Shown here: positions 54,903 to 64,000 of the stretch, one piece after another
Layout of the letters: each line of letters starts with the position of its first letter
Numbering within the stretch: position 1 is the stretch's first letter
Origin: Prostheceraeus crozeri
Lineage: Eukaryota; Platyhelminthes; Polycladida; Euryleptidae
Assembly: GCA_907163375.1 (NCBI GenBank)
Contig: CAJQUW010007055.1
Span: 186,001-250,000 of the forward strand
Direction of reading: 5' to 3'
Length of the DNA: 64,000 nt
Notes under the pieces: generated by a model
Told to the model about the DNA's origin: nothing
The model's database searches: none
The model's input: only the letters and a program-made list of their open reading frames with translations
Made by a program: the position numbers and the translations under genes

Positions 54903-57900
54903 TTATGCTAAGACGTCTCCTGAATGTGGTAGTGTGAGTTTAATTCTTTTGGGTGGTGGTATGTTTGTGTCAGGATGTCCATGTGGAAGAGATATGTTAT
55001 GTTCTAACCAGCACCTCTTATCCTCCCATGCTGAAAGCGCCCGTTTCCTAAAAGTATGCGTTTTGATCTCATGCGACTTAGATTTTAAGATTGTCATATT
55101 GACAAACGTTATATTTTTATTTCTATAGGCTTTCCTGAAATTTTTATGTTTCATGTTAGAGACCAATGATCTTGATATGCCTTTAGCACGCTTAATACTA
55201 TCGTCACAATCCTTTAATTTCATACTGTACATTTTTGGACGGAGGAGAATCATTTCATCTATTTCCTTCCCTGCTGTCTCATCCTTAAAGCAGCCAAGTT
55301 TTGTCTTATTTTTGATGGAGTAGAGTGGGTGATCAGTAGGATAATTTGATGTATCAAAATATCTTTCTAAAGATTTTCCTACTTCATTGAAATTTAAATC
55401 TTTTTGAGTGGTAATACCTAAGAAGAAACTATCTGTATCGCCACCCAACAAACGAACCTCTTTTACGAGAGGACATGGTTTTAGTATTTTATAAAAGAGT
55501 TGGTACATTTCAAGCTTAGAATAATCTAGTACAGCTTGGCCAATATAGATGGGCTTGCACAACATAACTTGAGATTTTATCATTTTAACACCTACAAGAT
55601 CCTCATCGATGATGTCTCTATCAATGAAAAGAGGTGATGAGACCAATTTCTTAAATTTTGTAACATCATTGACTAGTTTGTAGTTTACACGTTTTCTAAC
55701 ATCCTCCATCGTCTTACCAAATAGACTATTATTCTTATACTTATAAAAATCTTTTTCAAAATTATTTTGGGCTAGTGCACGTTTCTGGCTGTTGCTATCA
55801 ATATATGGTTTGAGGAAGGCTTTCTGTCTAAATTTAATAATGCGGTGAACTCTTTTTAAAATCATACCCATTTCTAAATAAAATTTTAAGATGCTAAAGT
55901 GGACTAGATAGTTTTCCTTATCATACTGGGTGAGTAAAAGTTTGCGGCAAGGCTTATAGTCGGGTTGACCGCATGATTCTAAATCTTTATGAAATTGTTT
56001 CATAAAGTTGGAAAACATATCTTTGGTCACTTCACCTGATTCGGGTGCGAGTGGAAAATCTACGGTTTTATGTTTAATATTATTTGGATAGATTAGATCT
56101 ATCTCAAAATAATATCCCCAATCACCTTCATCTGGAATTGCTAGTATGTTAGAAGGGTTGGAGAGATGCTGAATTTCACTATCATCTAACCAGCTAAACT
56201 CAGAGTGAGGGAGTGGTTTGGATAGTGAACTACCATATAAATTATTTTGGTCATAATACTTAAGATGAGTCTGATCATCGCCTACTAATTTTGATTTTAA
56301 CCTACGTGTATGTTTATTTACAAATGTGAGACCACCGCGAATTCCTCGCTCAAATAAATTATACATCTCTGGATCTTGTAAGAGATGAATGGTCTCACCA
56401 GTCATTTTAAAAGCAGACTTAAAGGACATGGCTGGCAGACTGACAAAGTGGACGGGATCTAACTTATCTTCTTCTAATGCCACTCGTCGAAACTCCTGAA
56501 ATACATCAGCCAGCAAAAATACACCTAACTTAAGGTAGGCAATCATATATTCGCCAAATGTATGGCAGTCAAATTTTATCCATGCATCTTGTGCATGATC
56601 ATAATCTTCGGTCTTACATTCTGCACCGCTCAAATCATTTTTAAATTTATCTATGGATGGAAGAGAAGTCTCGCCGAGTTTACTAATCGCATCAAAATAT
56701 GCATATGGAAAGACTCCTTTCCGTGTGATGACTTCATCGGTTAGATTTGGATATTGTTTCTTAAGATTTTGTGTTAGTGGAAGAGATTTTAGATTTTGTA
56801 CGAGAGAGGCCAGTGATGCAGTCTTAAATTGGTAGGAATCTAAAAATTTTATATCAAAATAGACCGTCTTATTTTCTTTAGTTTTATCGACAGGCACTTT
56901 TGCTGTCATGGCCATAAACTTCTCTCTCGTTTGTGCTATTACATCAAGTTTCCACTCTTTCATTTGACCTAAACCTCCTTTTATTATCATATGGCTGTCG
57001 TAGCCCTTGAAATTATGGAAAATGACGGGTAATGTACGCCGTTTCATCCTAAGTGAAAAATTGCATTTTGAACATAGTGCGTTTCTAAATTTACCAGTGA
57101 TGTGATCATGGTCGCGCACTTTCTTAATCTTATCATCATCAAATGTTTTACTACATTTGGGACAAACGTTGCAACTATCAGATTTTGCTTGATCATCTGC
57201 TGTCATATGCAATGATCTTCGATAGAGTTCACCATCATACTTTTGTTGAAATTTTACAGCCTGTTCGAGGAATTGTAGGAATTGGTAAATACAATCCTCA
57301 CCTTGCCAGACGTGCATTTTATTTTTTCTATTTTGGAAATGGTCATGCCATACTTCATAGCACGATATGGCTGCTGGCTTGTGGATGATATCATCGATAT
57401 AGCATTCGATGTCAGCATAGATGACACGAAGAGGACTTAGTTCATCGCCATTCTCTCTATATGAAAACTCCTTATCTTTGGGCATGCGCTCCATTTGTAG
57501 TTTACCTCGCTTACACCATTCGTAATGAGTTTCAAATCTATTTTTACTCCTAAAGTTGCGAATGCATCTGTCAGAGTAATAAATCTCTGATGAGGTAGAA
57601 TTTCTTAAGTGGTGGTATAAGCGAGAAATTTTGGGAATAGCGCAGTAGTGCCATTCCTCACTATCATCCTGTCTTACTAATAAAAGGTTGACAACGTGGT
57701 CATAACAACTCGAACGCGAGTTGTAGCGGACACCCTTCAATCCCTTTTCCCAAACATGGAGAACTATTTTGATGTTGTTCAATTTTTCAAATTTTTCTAT
57801 ATCTTTAATTTTCATATCTTCACTATTGCAGTCACCAAACTTTAATTCATTCTCCCACTGTTGATACTTACTCTTACGGTATCGGCTATACTGTACATCA

Positions 57901-58898
57901 TTATAGTGGAGAATGGAGAGGACGGCATACTGAAAACATTGCGATTCGCAATCTACAGAAATGACTGCTTTTTTATTTTTTAAACTTTTCGGAAGTTTAA
58001 AGGAGCCTCGTCCAGAGTAGTTCTCTAATAAAGTGATTTTAATCATGGCGGTCTCAATACCATCGAAAACGAGACCACTATCACGCTCGTTAAATTTATC
58101 TATATTTAATTTTAACCCTTGGATATGAAAATTTATCCAAGACTCACAGTCTACAACTTCGGTTGCAGGAGAGGAGGGTATGTGAAACTCCAACCTCTCT
58201 ACTATTTGACCAGTATGGTGGTCGATTTTTACATATTTTATTTTGAGATAGATGAGCGCCTTCATTCTAAAATTGACTAAATTGTTGAAGAGCGCACCAA
58301 TCAAAGATGAATTTTGATGAAACCATTCTTCAAAGTCAGTAATGGTTTCTGAGGACTCCATCTGGTAGTTCCTCACTAAATTATTTATCGACACTTCAGA
58401 AAGTCGGATAGAGGAGGTGCTGTTAGTATAACTATCGTCACTGTGTGTATGTCGAAGTCTATGTGAAGATAGTTCAAAATGTGACTCAAAGGACTGAATG
58501 CATAAATCGCAAGAAAAGGAGACATCGTTAACAGAATCATCCCCACCTTCAGAGATTGATGCTGACTTAGGTCTACAAACACCTCGCTTAATGTGTCGGA
58601 TGAGATCACGCTTCCTCGTTAAGATGTGCCCACAGTCAGCACATTCCCGATCGTTGCATTCCCGCGACAATGTTGACATGGACTCGCTCGAGATGGGACT
58701 GGTATCACCTGAAAGAGAAATCATTCTATCATCTCCGTTCAAGTCTCAGTGTATTGTTACAACCTACCTTGACTCAACAACTCTAAACTTTCCTCGAGAA
58801 GGGAGGGCGTTGGTGATGAAGTTGATGCCTGAAATTGAGGAAGATGCTATTAGCCACACGTTTGAGGGAGATGAGTGAAGAAATTTTCAACTTACCAT
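54903..58898 (-). CDS. protein-primed type DNA polymerase B, three coding exons
   Basis: Replicates the element. Coding exons: ATG alone at 58898-58896, 58828-58768, and 58708-54903; introns of 67 and 59 nt have GT..AG ends and the joins keep frame, giving about 1,289 aa beginning M|ASTSSPTPSLLEE. N-terminal domains: two zinc-finger-like units (CADCGHILTRKRDLIRHI; CDLCIQSFESHFELSSH), the domain shared with the 44785 gene (about 155-255), a C39/OTU-like region starting SVDCESQCFQYAVL, then CPKC ... RDHDHITGKF ... CSKC (endonuclease VII-like finger). Exonuclease boxes YADIECY and FHNFKGYD are present; box III reads YLKLGVFLLAD with Gly where Asp is expected. Polymerase motifs are complete: YDQNNLYG (A), YKNNSLFGK (B), GDTDSFF (C). 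No stops. Confidence 0.93.
58829..58895 (-). other. first intron of the polymerase gene (67 nt)
   Basis: Begins GTAAGT directly after the ATG and ends TTTCAG. Same length as the first-gene intron at 43185-43251 and about 70% identical to it (47 of 67 positions by hand, ungapped). The flanking exon text GCATC(A/T)ACT also matches. Confidence 0.8.
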
Positions 58899-59023
58899 TT
58901 GAACGAAATTATGTTTAAGCTTGATACTTCAACAAGATAGAGACTTCACTCAAATTTGGAATTCACGAGAGCAGTTCACTTATACGTCTCAAAGACAGAG
59001 TGAAATGACAAGAATGTCACTTT

Positions 59024-59072
59024 GCATATATACTTTCATATTCATCATTCATTGGCTGTTCATTCTGATTGG
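59024..59072 (-). promoter_or_regulatory. polymerase promoter: TATA plus two CCAAT boxes
   Basis: On the minus strand GTATATATGC at 59033-59024 with CCAAT boxes at 59072-59068 and 59055-59051 upstream, about 125 bases before the polymerase ATG. The order matches the left promoter at 43033-43084. The inverted CCAAT boxes also lie upstream of the forward gene at 59130, so the region may work in both directions. Confidence 0.7.
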
Positions 59073-59129
59073 TTGCTTGTTGATACTTTAGAATTAGAAA
59101 ACATTTCAAAGTTATTATTCACAGTCAAC

Positions 59130-59576
59130 ATGACAAGCCCTCCGACAACACCAAACACAAAATTCTCTTCTCCATGCTCAACACCAAAGGCGCTCGTTGC
59201 ACCAAACGCCCCAACGAAGGGGAAGGTAGAGAAGGTGTACCGACTGGGCAATATCAGAAAGTTGTCATTACCAGCGGACAATGAAGAGAGTGTATGTGAG
59301 AAGGAGTGTCCCGACTTAACAGGCGTGAGGTGGAAGTATCTGCAGTACGATACTGACGATGTGATGGAGATCACCAGCACGAAATTCCTCCACCAATTAT
59401 GGGAGTGGTACACCCCTAACTCCCAGCCACGAACTATGGCGGAGTGGGAGTATATTGACAAAGTGAGGCTCGCAGTGAAAGAACGATTAAAGCAAGTGAA
59501 CTGTTTTTGTGATCTATGTGAAGCCAGACTCTGGGACGATATTGACGATGAAGACCTTTTGAAATACATGCCATAA
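59130..59576 (+). CDS. unknown small protein with Ser/Thr-Pro N-terminus
   Basis: 148 aa from ATG 59130 (an ORF start further upstream uses no good ATG context). Residues 1-25 are rich in SP/TP sites (MTSPPTTPNTKFSSPCSTPK). The middle has WKYLQYDTDDVMEIT and a Trp-rich helix (FLHQLWEWYTPN). The end is NCFCDLCEARLWDD, a C-x-C-x2-C group, then an acidic tail. It is divergent from the polymerase with about 230 bp between starts. AATAAA overlaps the stop region (59574-59581). The N-terminus could be a target of cyclin-dependent kinases (inference). Family not recognised. Confidence 0.65.
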   Translation: MTSPPTTPNTKFSSPCSTPKALVAPNAPTKGKVEKVYRLGNIRKLSLPADNEESVCEKECPDLTGVRWKYLQYDTDDVMEITSTKFLHQLWEWYTPNSQPRTMAEWEYIDKVRLAVKERLKQVNCFCDLCEARLWDDIDDEDLLKYMP

Positions 59577-59634
59577 TAAATTTTTATTTCGTATTATCTT
59601 TGCTTTCATACTGACTTACTTGAACGGGGCTTCA

Positions 59635-60037
59635 GTGGATGATTTAACCATGTATACATTTTCATTTGGAAATAGTAGCACGCTTAGTCTAACTTGTAAA
59701 TCTTATAACATTTCATATGGGCGATGATGGTAGATGAAATAGTGTTAAATAAAATTAAGATAGCTTACACTTCTGATACAGGGATAGCAATCGACTGCGA
59801 TCCATGTGTAAAGAGCTTGTTAGACTACGGATGGGCTTAAGTGGATGATTTAACCATGTATACTTTTTCATTTGGAAATAGTAGCACGCTTAGTCTAACT
59901 TGTAAATCTTATAACATTTCATATGGGCGATGATGGTAGATGAAATAGTGTTAAATAAAATTAAGATAGCTTACACTTCTGATACAGGGATAGCAATCGA
60001 CTGCGATCCATGTGTAAAGAGCTTGTTAGACTACGGA
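59635..60037. repeat. 206-bp tandem duplication with tiny overlapping ORFs
   Basis: GTGGATGATTTAACCATGTA and the following text occur at 59635 and 59841, near-identical. Each copy contains a 25-codon frame MYTFSFGNSSTLSLTCKSYN whose TGA overlaps the ATG of a second frame (MMVDEIVLNKIKIAYTSD...). The downstream copy continues to 60127 (65 codons). The arrangement repeats the ATGA overlap seen in the main gene block, but both frames are short and may be chance. Confidence 0.7.
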
Positions 60038-60215
60038 AGAGAGAAGTGTGTTATGTTGCGTGTGGCGCGTGAGTGTCCTCCCATTTCATTCCATTCATCA
60101 ATTCGTCTCATTGATAGAGACAGGTAGAACTCATGGTTCTCATAACGTATGCAATGGATAGTTTATAAGGCAACCTTCGACAGTTGGCTAAATGTCGCCC
60201 TGGCGCGAATGCATA

Positions 60216-60482
60216 CTACGTTGAGACAGAGGCAATCACTTGCAAACATGACGCAGAGAGGTTTAACAAGATTGACCATTGCCGAATGTCCCTTGCGGTA
60301 TACATAGCTACGGGTTTCACCGCCGCCCTTGACAGGAACGCCCGTCGAAAGGAAGTATTACACCGAACTTCATTTGCAACGTTCAAGTTGACTGATAGCA
60401 GATTCAACTTAATGATAGTATTCGCCAGTCCGAAGACTGCCCAGGGCAAACCGCGTGGAGGTTCTATCATGTCTTGCCCCAT
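60216..60482 (-). CDS. small unknown ORF, partly duplicated at 60907-61046
   Basis: 88 aa from ATG 60482: MGQDMIEPPRGLPWAVFGLA, then NTIIKLNLLSVNLN. The first 34 codons recur as MGQDLIEPPRGLPWAFFGLA on the minus strand at about 61010-60907, inside a 140-bp near-identical repeat (60379-60517 and 60907-61046). No family recognised. It may be a non-coding repeat with an open frame. Confidence 0.3.
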   Translation of the reverse strand: MGQDMIEPPRGLPWAVFGLANTIIKLNLLSVNLNVANEVRCNTSFRRAFLSRAAVKPVAMYTARDIRQWSILLNLSASCLQVIASVST

Positions 60483-60535
60483 GGTGGCCCTTAAGAGAGC
60501 CGATGGTTCATTCTCCGGGTGTGAATTTAAGTTGA

Positions 60536-60793
60536 CTATTGGCTGGAATAGTCAATGGGTATGACGGTTAGGTTGTCATAGACCCTATACCGCCTAGCTC
60601 GTGCTGGTGCATCTGGAACCTTTCGGATGCGAGTGGTATTTGGAGTCCACACCCCATCCGTCCAAACGATCTTCTCGATCTTCCCCTTCTTATCATCCTC
60701 TTCATCCCACTCGTCGAGGATGACGAACTCGGGAATGGCGTTGTCTTCATCGATGAAGACGGGAATGCTGTTGGCAGGAGACGTTGCTTCCAT
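60536..60793 (-). CDS. small acidic unknown protein
   Basis: 85 aa: MEATSPANSIPVFIDEDNAI, then LDEWDEEDDKKGK and a basic C-terminal half (RARRYRVYDNLTV). The start at 60793 is supported by a TATA box (CTTATATAAG, 60844-60833 minus) about 45 bases upstream. Family not recognised; an acidic-then-basic layout could suit a protein-interaction role. It lies between two copies of a 140-bp repeat. Confidence 0.5.
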   Translation of the reverse strand: MEATSPANSIPVFIDEDNAIPEFVILDEWDEEDDKKGKIEKIVWTDGVWTPNTTRIRKVPDAPARARRYRVYDNLTVIPIDYSSQ

Positions 60794-60832
60794 CGTGACT
60801 TGAAATTGAATGAGAAGCGCTGCAATCTTCTG

Positions 60833-60844
60833 GCTTATATAAGG
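60833..60844 (-). promoter_or_regulatory. TATA box of the small acidic gene
   Basis: CCTTATATAAGC on the minus strand, about 40-50 bases before the ATG at 60793. Confidence 0.6.
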
Positions 60845-61124
60845 TTTTCAACAATGAATTGCTCAACAGCGAATCAGAATGCTTCAGGGATAGCAATCGA
60901 CCGCATAACGTTCAAGTTGACTGATAGCAGATTCAACTTAATGATAGTATTCGCCAGTCCGAAGAATGCCCAGGGCAAACCGCGAGGAGGTTCTATCAAA
61001 TCTTGCCCCATGGTGGCCCTTATGAGAGCCGATGGTTCATTCTCGTCGCATCTGAAAAATAGAAAGAAAATAGATGAAATTATATTCAAGTGATAGAGAT
61101 GATATTAACTTACCATAAATCAAT

Positions 61125-62325
61125 TCAACCGGTTCGTTGAACCTTCGATGGTGGTGGCTGAGGCAGGTACTTGGCCGGCAACTTTCGCTTACGATGGCGC
61201 AATTCCTGAATGTCACCATTGTGTTTAATGCTTATGTGGAGACAGCGAATATCTGGCATTGCTCCTTCGTAGAACTCGCTCGTTTTATCCAAATCCTCCG
61301 ACTCCATTATTACATCGTCGATAATTTTGCTACCGACTACGGGGAGGTGGAGCGTTGTTCTTCTCTCCTTGACAGCGTTATTCTTCGCCTCAAGAAGAGC
61401 CATCTTCTCCTGCTCATGTTGGAGTTTGAGCGTCGCCTCCTTCGCCTTCATATTCTTAATGCATGTGGCCTGATCCTCTACGCGACTCTCACTCGCTAGA
61501 GCTCTCTTTTGGAAACCTTCCAACTTTAATACTTGAGCCTTAAGACTCCTAATTTCCGCCACCTGCTTTTTGAGTTCAAAATTCTCGTCCCTTAATACGG
61601 AGCATTCGTTTTTATAACGGCTCATTTCATCCTTCAGCTTCTTAATGGCATACTCTTGGCTAACCCTCGCCACACCATCATCCTTAGCCCACCGCTTGGC
61701 TTGGGCTTTGATACCTCTCCCTTTTTTAGGTGAGGAGTGCATTTTTGGCGCTGGCACTGTCCGACTCTTCACAATCGTCTTATCGGGTTTAGGAGCTATG
61801 ATCGCCTCCTCGGGTTTGTTAAGGACGACCGCCTCTTCCGTTTCCGATTCAGATTCGGAGATTTCCGACTCAGAGCTAGAAGAGCTGAGGTGAGATGTCG
61901 TTGGCTGCTCATTCTTGCAGTCTTGTATGGCTTGAACTGCCATCTGCAGCTCTGTCTCCGCATCTAGGTCAACTTGTGGTCTTTCAACCGGTGGGATGAT
62001 GACCTTCACAACCTCTGAGGCATGCGTCTCTGTCTCCTCATCTTGATTAGATTTTTTCAAAAAGTGGGGTGATGGCTAACCCAACCTCTGAGGTGGTATA
62101 ATTTTTCACCTTCTTAATGAGACATGTTGAATGCGTCTCATAGAAAAACTCGTTCAGGTTTCCCCTGACGAATTTCATACATGATGTGCATCCGCTCACC
62201 ACAGCGACGTCCTTATGCTCTTCGGGAGAGTCGGGGAATTTATTTAAATGGCGCTTGAACTCACCACCTCGCTTGACTTCGCCACATAGGCACTTTTTAA
62301 AATGAAACTTTGAATTTCCTCCCAT
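61125..62325 (-). pseudogene. right-end zinc-finger/coiled-coil protein, one frameshift
   Basis: From ATG 62325 (MGGNSKFHFKKCLCGEVKRG) the first part has a Cys/His cluster (CLC ... H ... H ... CTSC, later H-x3-C) like a small zinc-binding domain, and stops at 62047. A second frame, overlapping at a run of six A (about 62050-62056), continues to 61125: acidic serine stretch (SSSSSESEISESESE), basic patch (SSPKKGRGIKAQAKRW), a long coiled coil (EYAIKKLKDEMSRYKNECSV, LRDENFELKKQVAEI and on) and a basic end (RHRKRKLPAKY). One A too many in the run explains the split; a +1 ribosomal shift is the alternative. About 400 aa together. Function unknown; possibly scaffold or terminal-protein-like (speculative). 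Confidence 0.6.
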
Positions 62326-62341
62326 TTTGTAACTTATGTAT

Positions 62342-63002
62342 CTGTAAAGGAAGGATGAAATAGAATTACTAACAGAAGACATTGGCAGTCATTTTTATAA
62401 TCATACAGCTAAATTGTGAGAATGGTGGAAAGTGTCGAACCTTTGAATCCGTTACAGGCATTACTCAGAGGGGATCTTATCCCAACTCCAAGGCCTCGGC
62501 CCACAAATCCAACCTCCCGCGGACAGAGCGTGCGTCATATCACTGTGTTGGTATCCGGACCTCGATTTTGACATGAAAATCAGTGGATTATTTACAAAGG
62601 TTGCAAATTCCAAGCCGAAGCTCGCCTCCCACAACTTTATAAATGTCTTAGTTGAATTCAGCAGGGTCGAAAACCCCAGAAAACCTCCAAAACTAGTGAA
62701 TTTAAATTTTTCAATTTTTTAGCACTACTTATGAAATTTTATAAGTAGTCTATCACTTAGGACAGGTCAATAGCGACTGAACCTTTTTTGAATCAAGTCA
62801 AACGGACTTGTAGAAGCAAAGTTACAAGCCTTTAAAGTTTTGGAGTCTTTTATGGCCTGGAGACGAAGGCCATCTCCTGGCTAACCTCTAAGTCTGACGC
62901 CTTAGCTGATATCAGCAATGAAATTTTCTAAGTCGGTTTCTAACAGAAACTCGGGATTTGGAATGTCCGAAGCTATCATCGGAGCTCAGAGAGACTACTT
63001 AC
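62342..63002 (-). other. probable 5' UTR intron of the right-end gene
   Basis: A strong donor (CAACG|GTAAGTAG) at 63002 lies about 45 bases after a TATA box, and an acceptor (CATCCTTCCTTTACAG) ends at 62342, 16 bases before the ATG at 62325. This would join a short leader exon at the edge of the right inverted repeat to the gene and explains the otherwise empty 660 bp. Confidence 0.5.
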
Positions 63003-63059
63003 CGTTGACAATCTCTCGTCTGAATGACAAGTCTCTGTCGGTTCCCAGCTTATATAGTG
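63003..63059 (-). promoter_or_regulatory. right inward promoter at the inverted-repeat edge
   Basis: CACTATATAAGCTGG on the minus strand (63059-63045) with a splice donor at 63002. It mirrors the left promoter at 43072, so each terminal repeat has an inward-facing promoter next to it. Confidence 0.6.
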
Positions 63060-63159
63060 TGTGGCGATCAGCTGATGAGTAATACCCATCATCCAAACAC
63101 TAAAAACCCGTCTATCTCCGGTTCTAGTGCTCCGATTGAGCTGGAAATACACCATTTCC

Positions 63160-63954
63160 ATGTAGAATTTGACGCTGAATCCGAATCTGGCCTCCGTTTT
63201 CCCATCCGATGCTTCGTTTTGGCTCTACAGCAGGTAGCCATCGCAAAAATTCTAACTCGTTTTTTCGAAAAATGTTGAAAATTTTTCTCTCCGATTGACT
63301 TGAAACTCACCATACAGATGCAGAATTTCACGCTGATTCCAAATCTGAAATCCGTTTTCCAATCCGATGCTTCGTTTTGAAGCTACAGCCCAAAACGTCC
63401 CAAATTCTAACTCTGTCGTTTTTCGCCAATGTCCCAAAATCTTAAATGGCGTCTCACATCTAAACGGAGACAGATATGAACAAGCCGTTTGTTTCACTGA
63501 ATTTGTCGTACTCTTAGCTTTCAAACGAGCTATGGCACGACAAAATCCGTCCACTGGAAGCCAAAATCGAAGCGAGCTCTCCCGAGGGGGGGGGACGTCA
63601 GCGAAAATTTTTTCTCTCCGATTGCGTTCAAATTCACCATACAGATGCAGAATTTCACGCTGAATCCAAATCTGGCCTCCGTTTTCACATCCGAGCACTC
63701 CTTCCACTCGAAACAACCCATTTTACAACCCAACATTCAGCAGATTGCACGAAAAACATCACACACTATAGCCTCAAGACAAATCCTGGCGGTCGCCCAA
63801 GTCCACCACGACACTCTGCCGTTCCAGAGGGGGGGGAGTCAGCGAACATTTTGTGAACGTGGGCCAACCTGGCCGGCACACCACGACAGACTACAACCTC
63901 TGTCGTTCCAGAGGGGGGGCGCGCCGGTCGTAAGTTCGCCGTTTTCTTTCTACT
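63160..63954. repeat. right terminal inverted repeat
   Basis: Reverse complement of 41912-42706, ending CTACT at 63954. It keeps the poly-G/poly-C runs and the CAGATTTGGATTCAGCG module, with small deletions near 63250. It has one module set, whereas the left side has a partial second set. Confidence 0.95.
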
Positions 63955-63960
63955 TTTGGT
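63955..63960. repeat. right target-site duplication of the Polinton
   Basis: TTTGGT, identical to 41906-41911. Confidence 0.95.
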
Positions 63961-64000
63961 GGCTTCCTGAAGAAAGTTTGCAATCGATGTTAGAATATTT

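Larger units (their letters stand above)
60379..61046. repeat. dispersed direct repeat, two 140-bp copies
   Basis: Copies at 60379-60517 and 60907-61046 share TTCAAGTTGACTGATAGCAG through CCGATGGTTCATTCTC with few differences. They bracket the small acidic gene at 60536-60793 and its promoter. Confidence 0.8.
41912..63954. mobile_element. Polinton/Maverick element, 22,043 bp, complete ends
   Basis: A self-synthesising virus-like DNA transposon with a full-length copy of its ends: 795-bp inverted repeats starting 5'-AGTAG and 6-bp target duplications on both sides. It carries the hallmark set of polymerase B, retrovirus-like integrase, adenain-like protease, A32-type packaging ATPase and double jelly-roll type capsid protein of the F54H12.2-like group, plus accessory genes not usual in descriptions of the family (TBP-like, RING, DEDDh-like). 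Layout: forward genes 43182-50458, antisense cassette 50485-51731, forward pair 51767-54723, polymerase antisense 54903-58898, then a forward gene and right-end antisense genes. Integrase, capsid and several other genes are damaged, so this copy cannot form particles or move on its own. Confidence 0.97.

Noticed and set aside
54903..58742. A polymerase start at the 58742 reading-frame edge or at ATG 58724
   Set aside because: Those positions lie inside a 59-nt intron with good GT..AG ends; splicing joins an upstream ATG exon in frame and matches the leader of the first gene.

Overview
This is an AT-rich invertebrate-type animal nuclear sequence. The signs are intron-split genes with GT..AG borders, a candidate ligand-gated ion-channel exon, and a crowd of eukaryotic transposons (non-LTR, Penelope-like, Tc1, mariner-type, hAT-type). 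No bacterial, tRNA-array or CRISPR features were seen. I cannot name the species.

Positions 1-41905 are mostly gene-poor host DNA full of decayed repeats: non-LTR retrotransposon pieces (860-2050, 2395-3850, 8985-9115, 22390-23641, perhaps 4150-4820), a palindrome made of 21-bp units (1618-1853), a long inverted repeat whose left arm carries a 256-bp MITE (4862-6648), a 35/27-bp minisatellite (7058-7995), two Tc1 elements (16131-17453 deleted; 30809-32464 with an intact 331-aa transposase), a second long inverted repeat (25200-25903), a Penelope-like GIY-YIG relic (29689-29979), one exon of a probable Cys-loop receptor (35207-35466), a 288-bp hAT-type MITE (37614-37901) and a broken DD41D mariner-type transposase (40514-41599).

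Positions 41912-63954 are one complete Polinton/Maverick of 22,043 bp, bounded by a perfect 6-bp target duplication (TTTGGT) and about 795-bp terminal inverted repeats. It encodes a protein-primed type DNA polymerase B, packaging ATPase, adenain-like protease, double jelly-roll type major capsid protein, retrovirus-like integrase with chromodomain, a core/pX-like basic protein, a glycine-rich minor virion protein candidate, two paralogous proteins with a GxWEVGV motif, a membrane-anchored RING protein, a DEDDh-like exonuclease, a stand-alone copy of a domain also found in the polymerase N-terminus, and several unknown proteins.

The most unusual part is an antisense cassette at 50485-51731. 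It holds a compact protein that reads as the two-repeat TATA-binding protein core, preceded by two related small proteins that may be PC4-like. Several element promoters carry TATA boxes and CCAAT motifs, so the element may supply part of its own transcription-initiation machinery. Two further features stand out. The polymerase gene and the first gene at the opposite end share a homologous leader (an ATG-only first coding exon plus a 67-nt intron). Many forward genes also have stop and start codons that touch or overlap (UAAUG, AUGA, or +1/+2 nt), as expected for coupled translation.

This copy is decaying. The integrase has lost its catalytic core. The capsid gene, the gene before it, the 46.6-47.3 kb gene, the second GxWEVGV gene and the right-end coiled-coil gene carry stops or frameshifts, and the packaging ATPase lacks an in-frame ATG. 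The polymerase, protease, TBP-like gene and several small genes are open.
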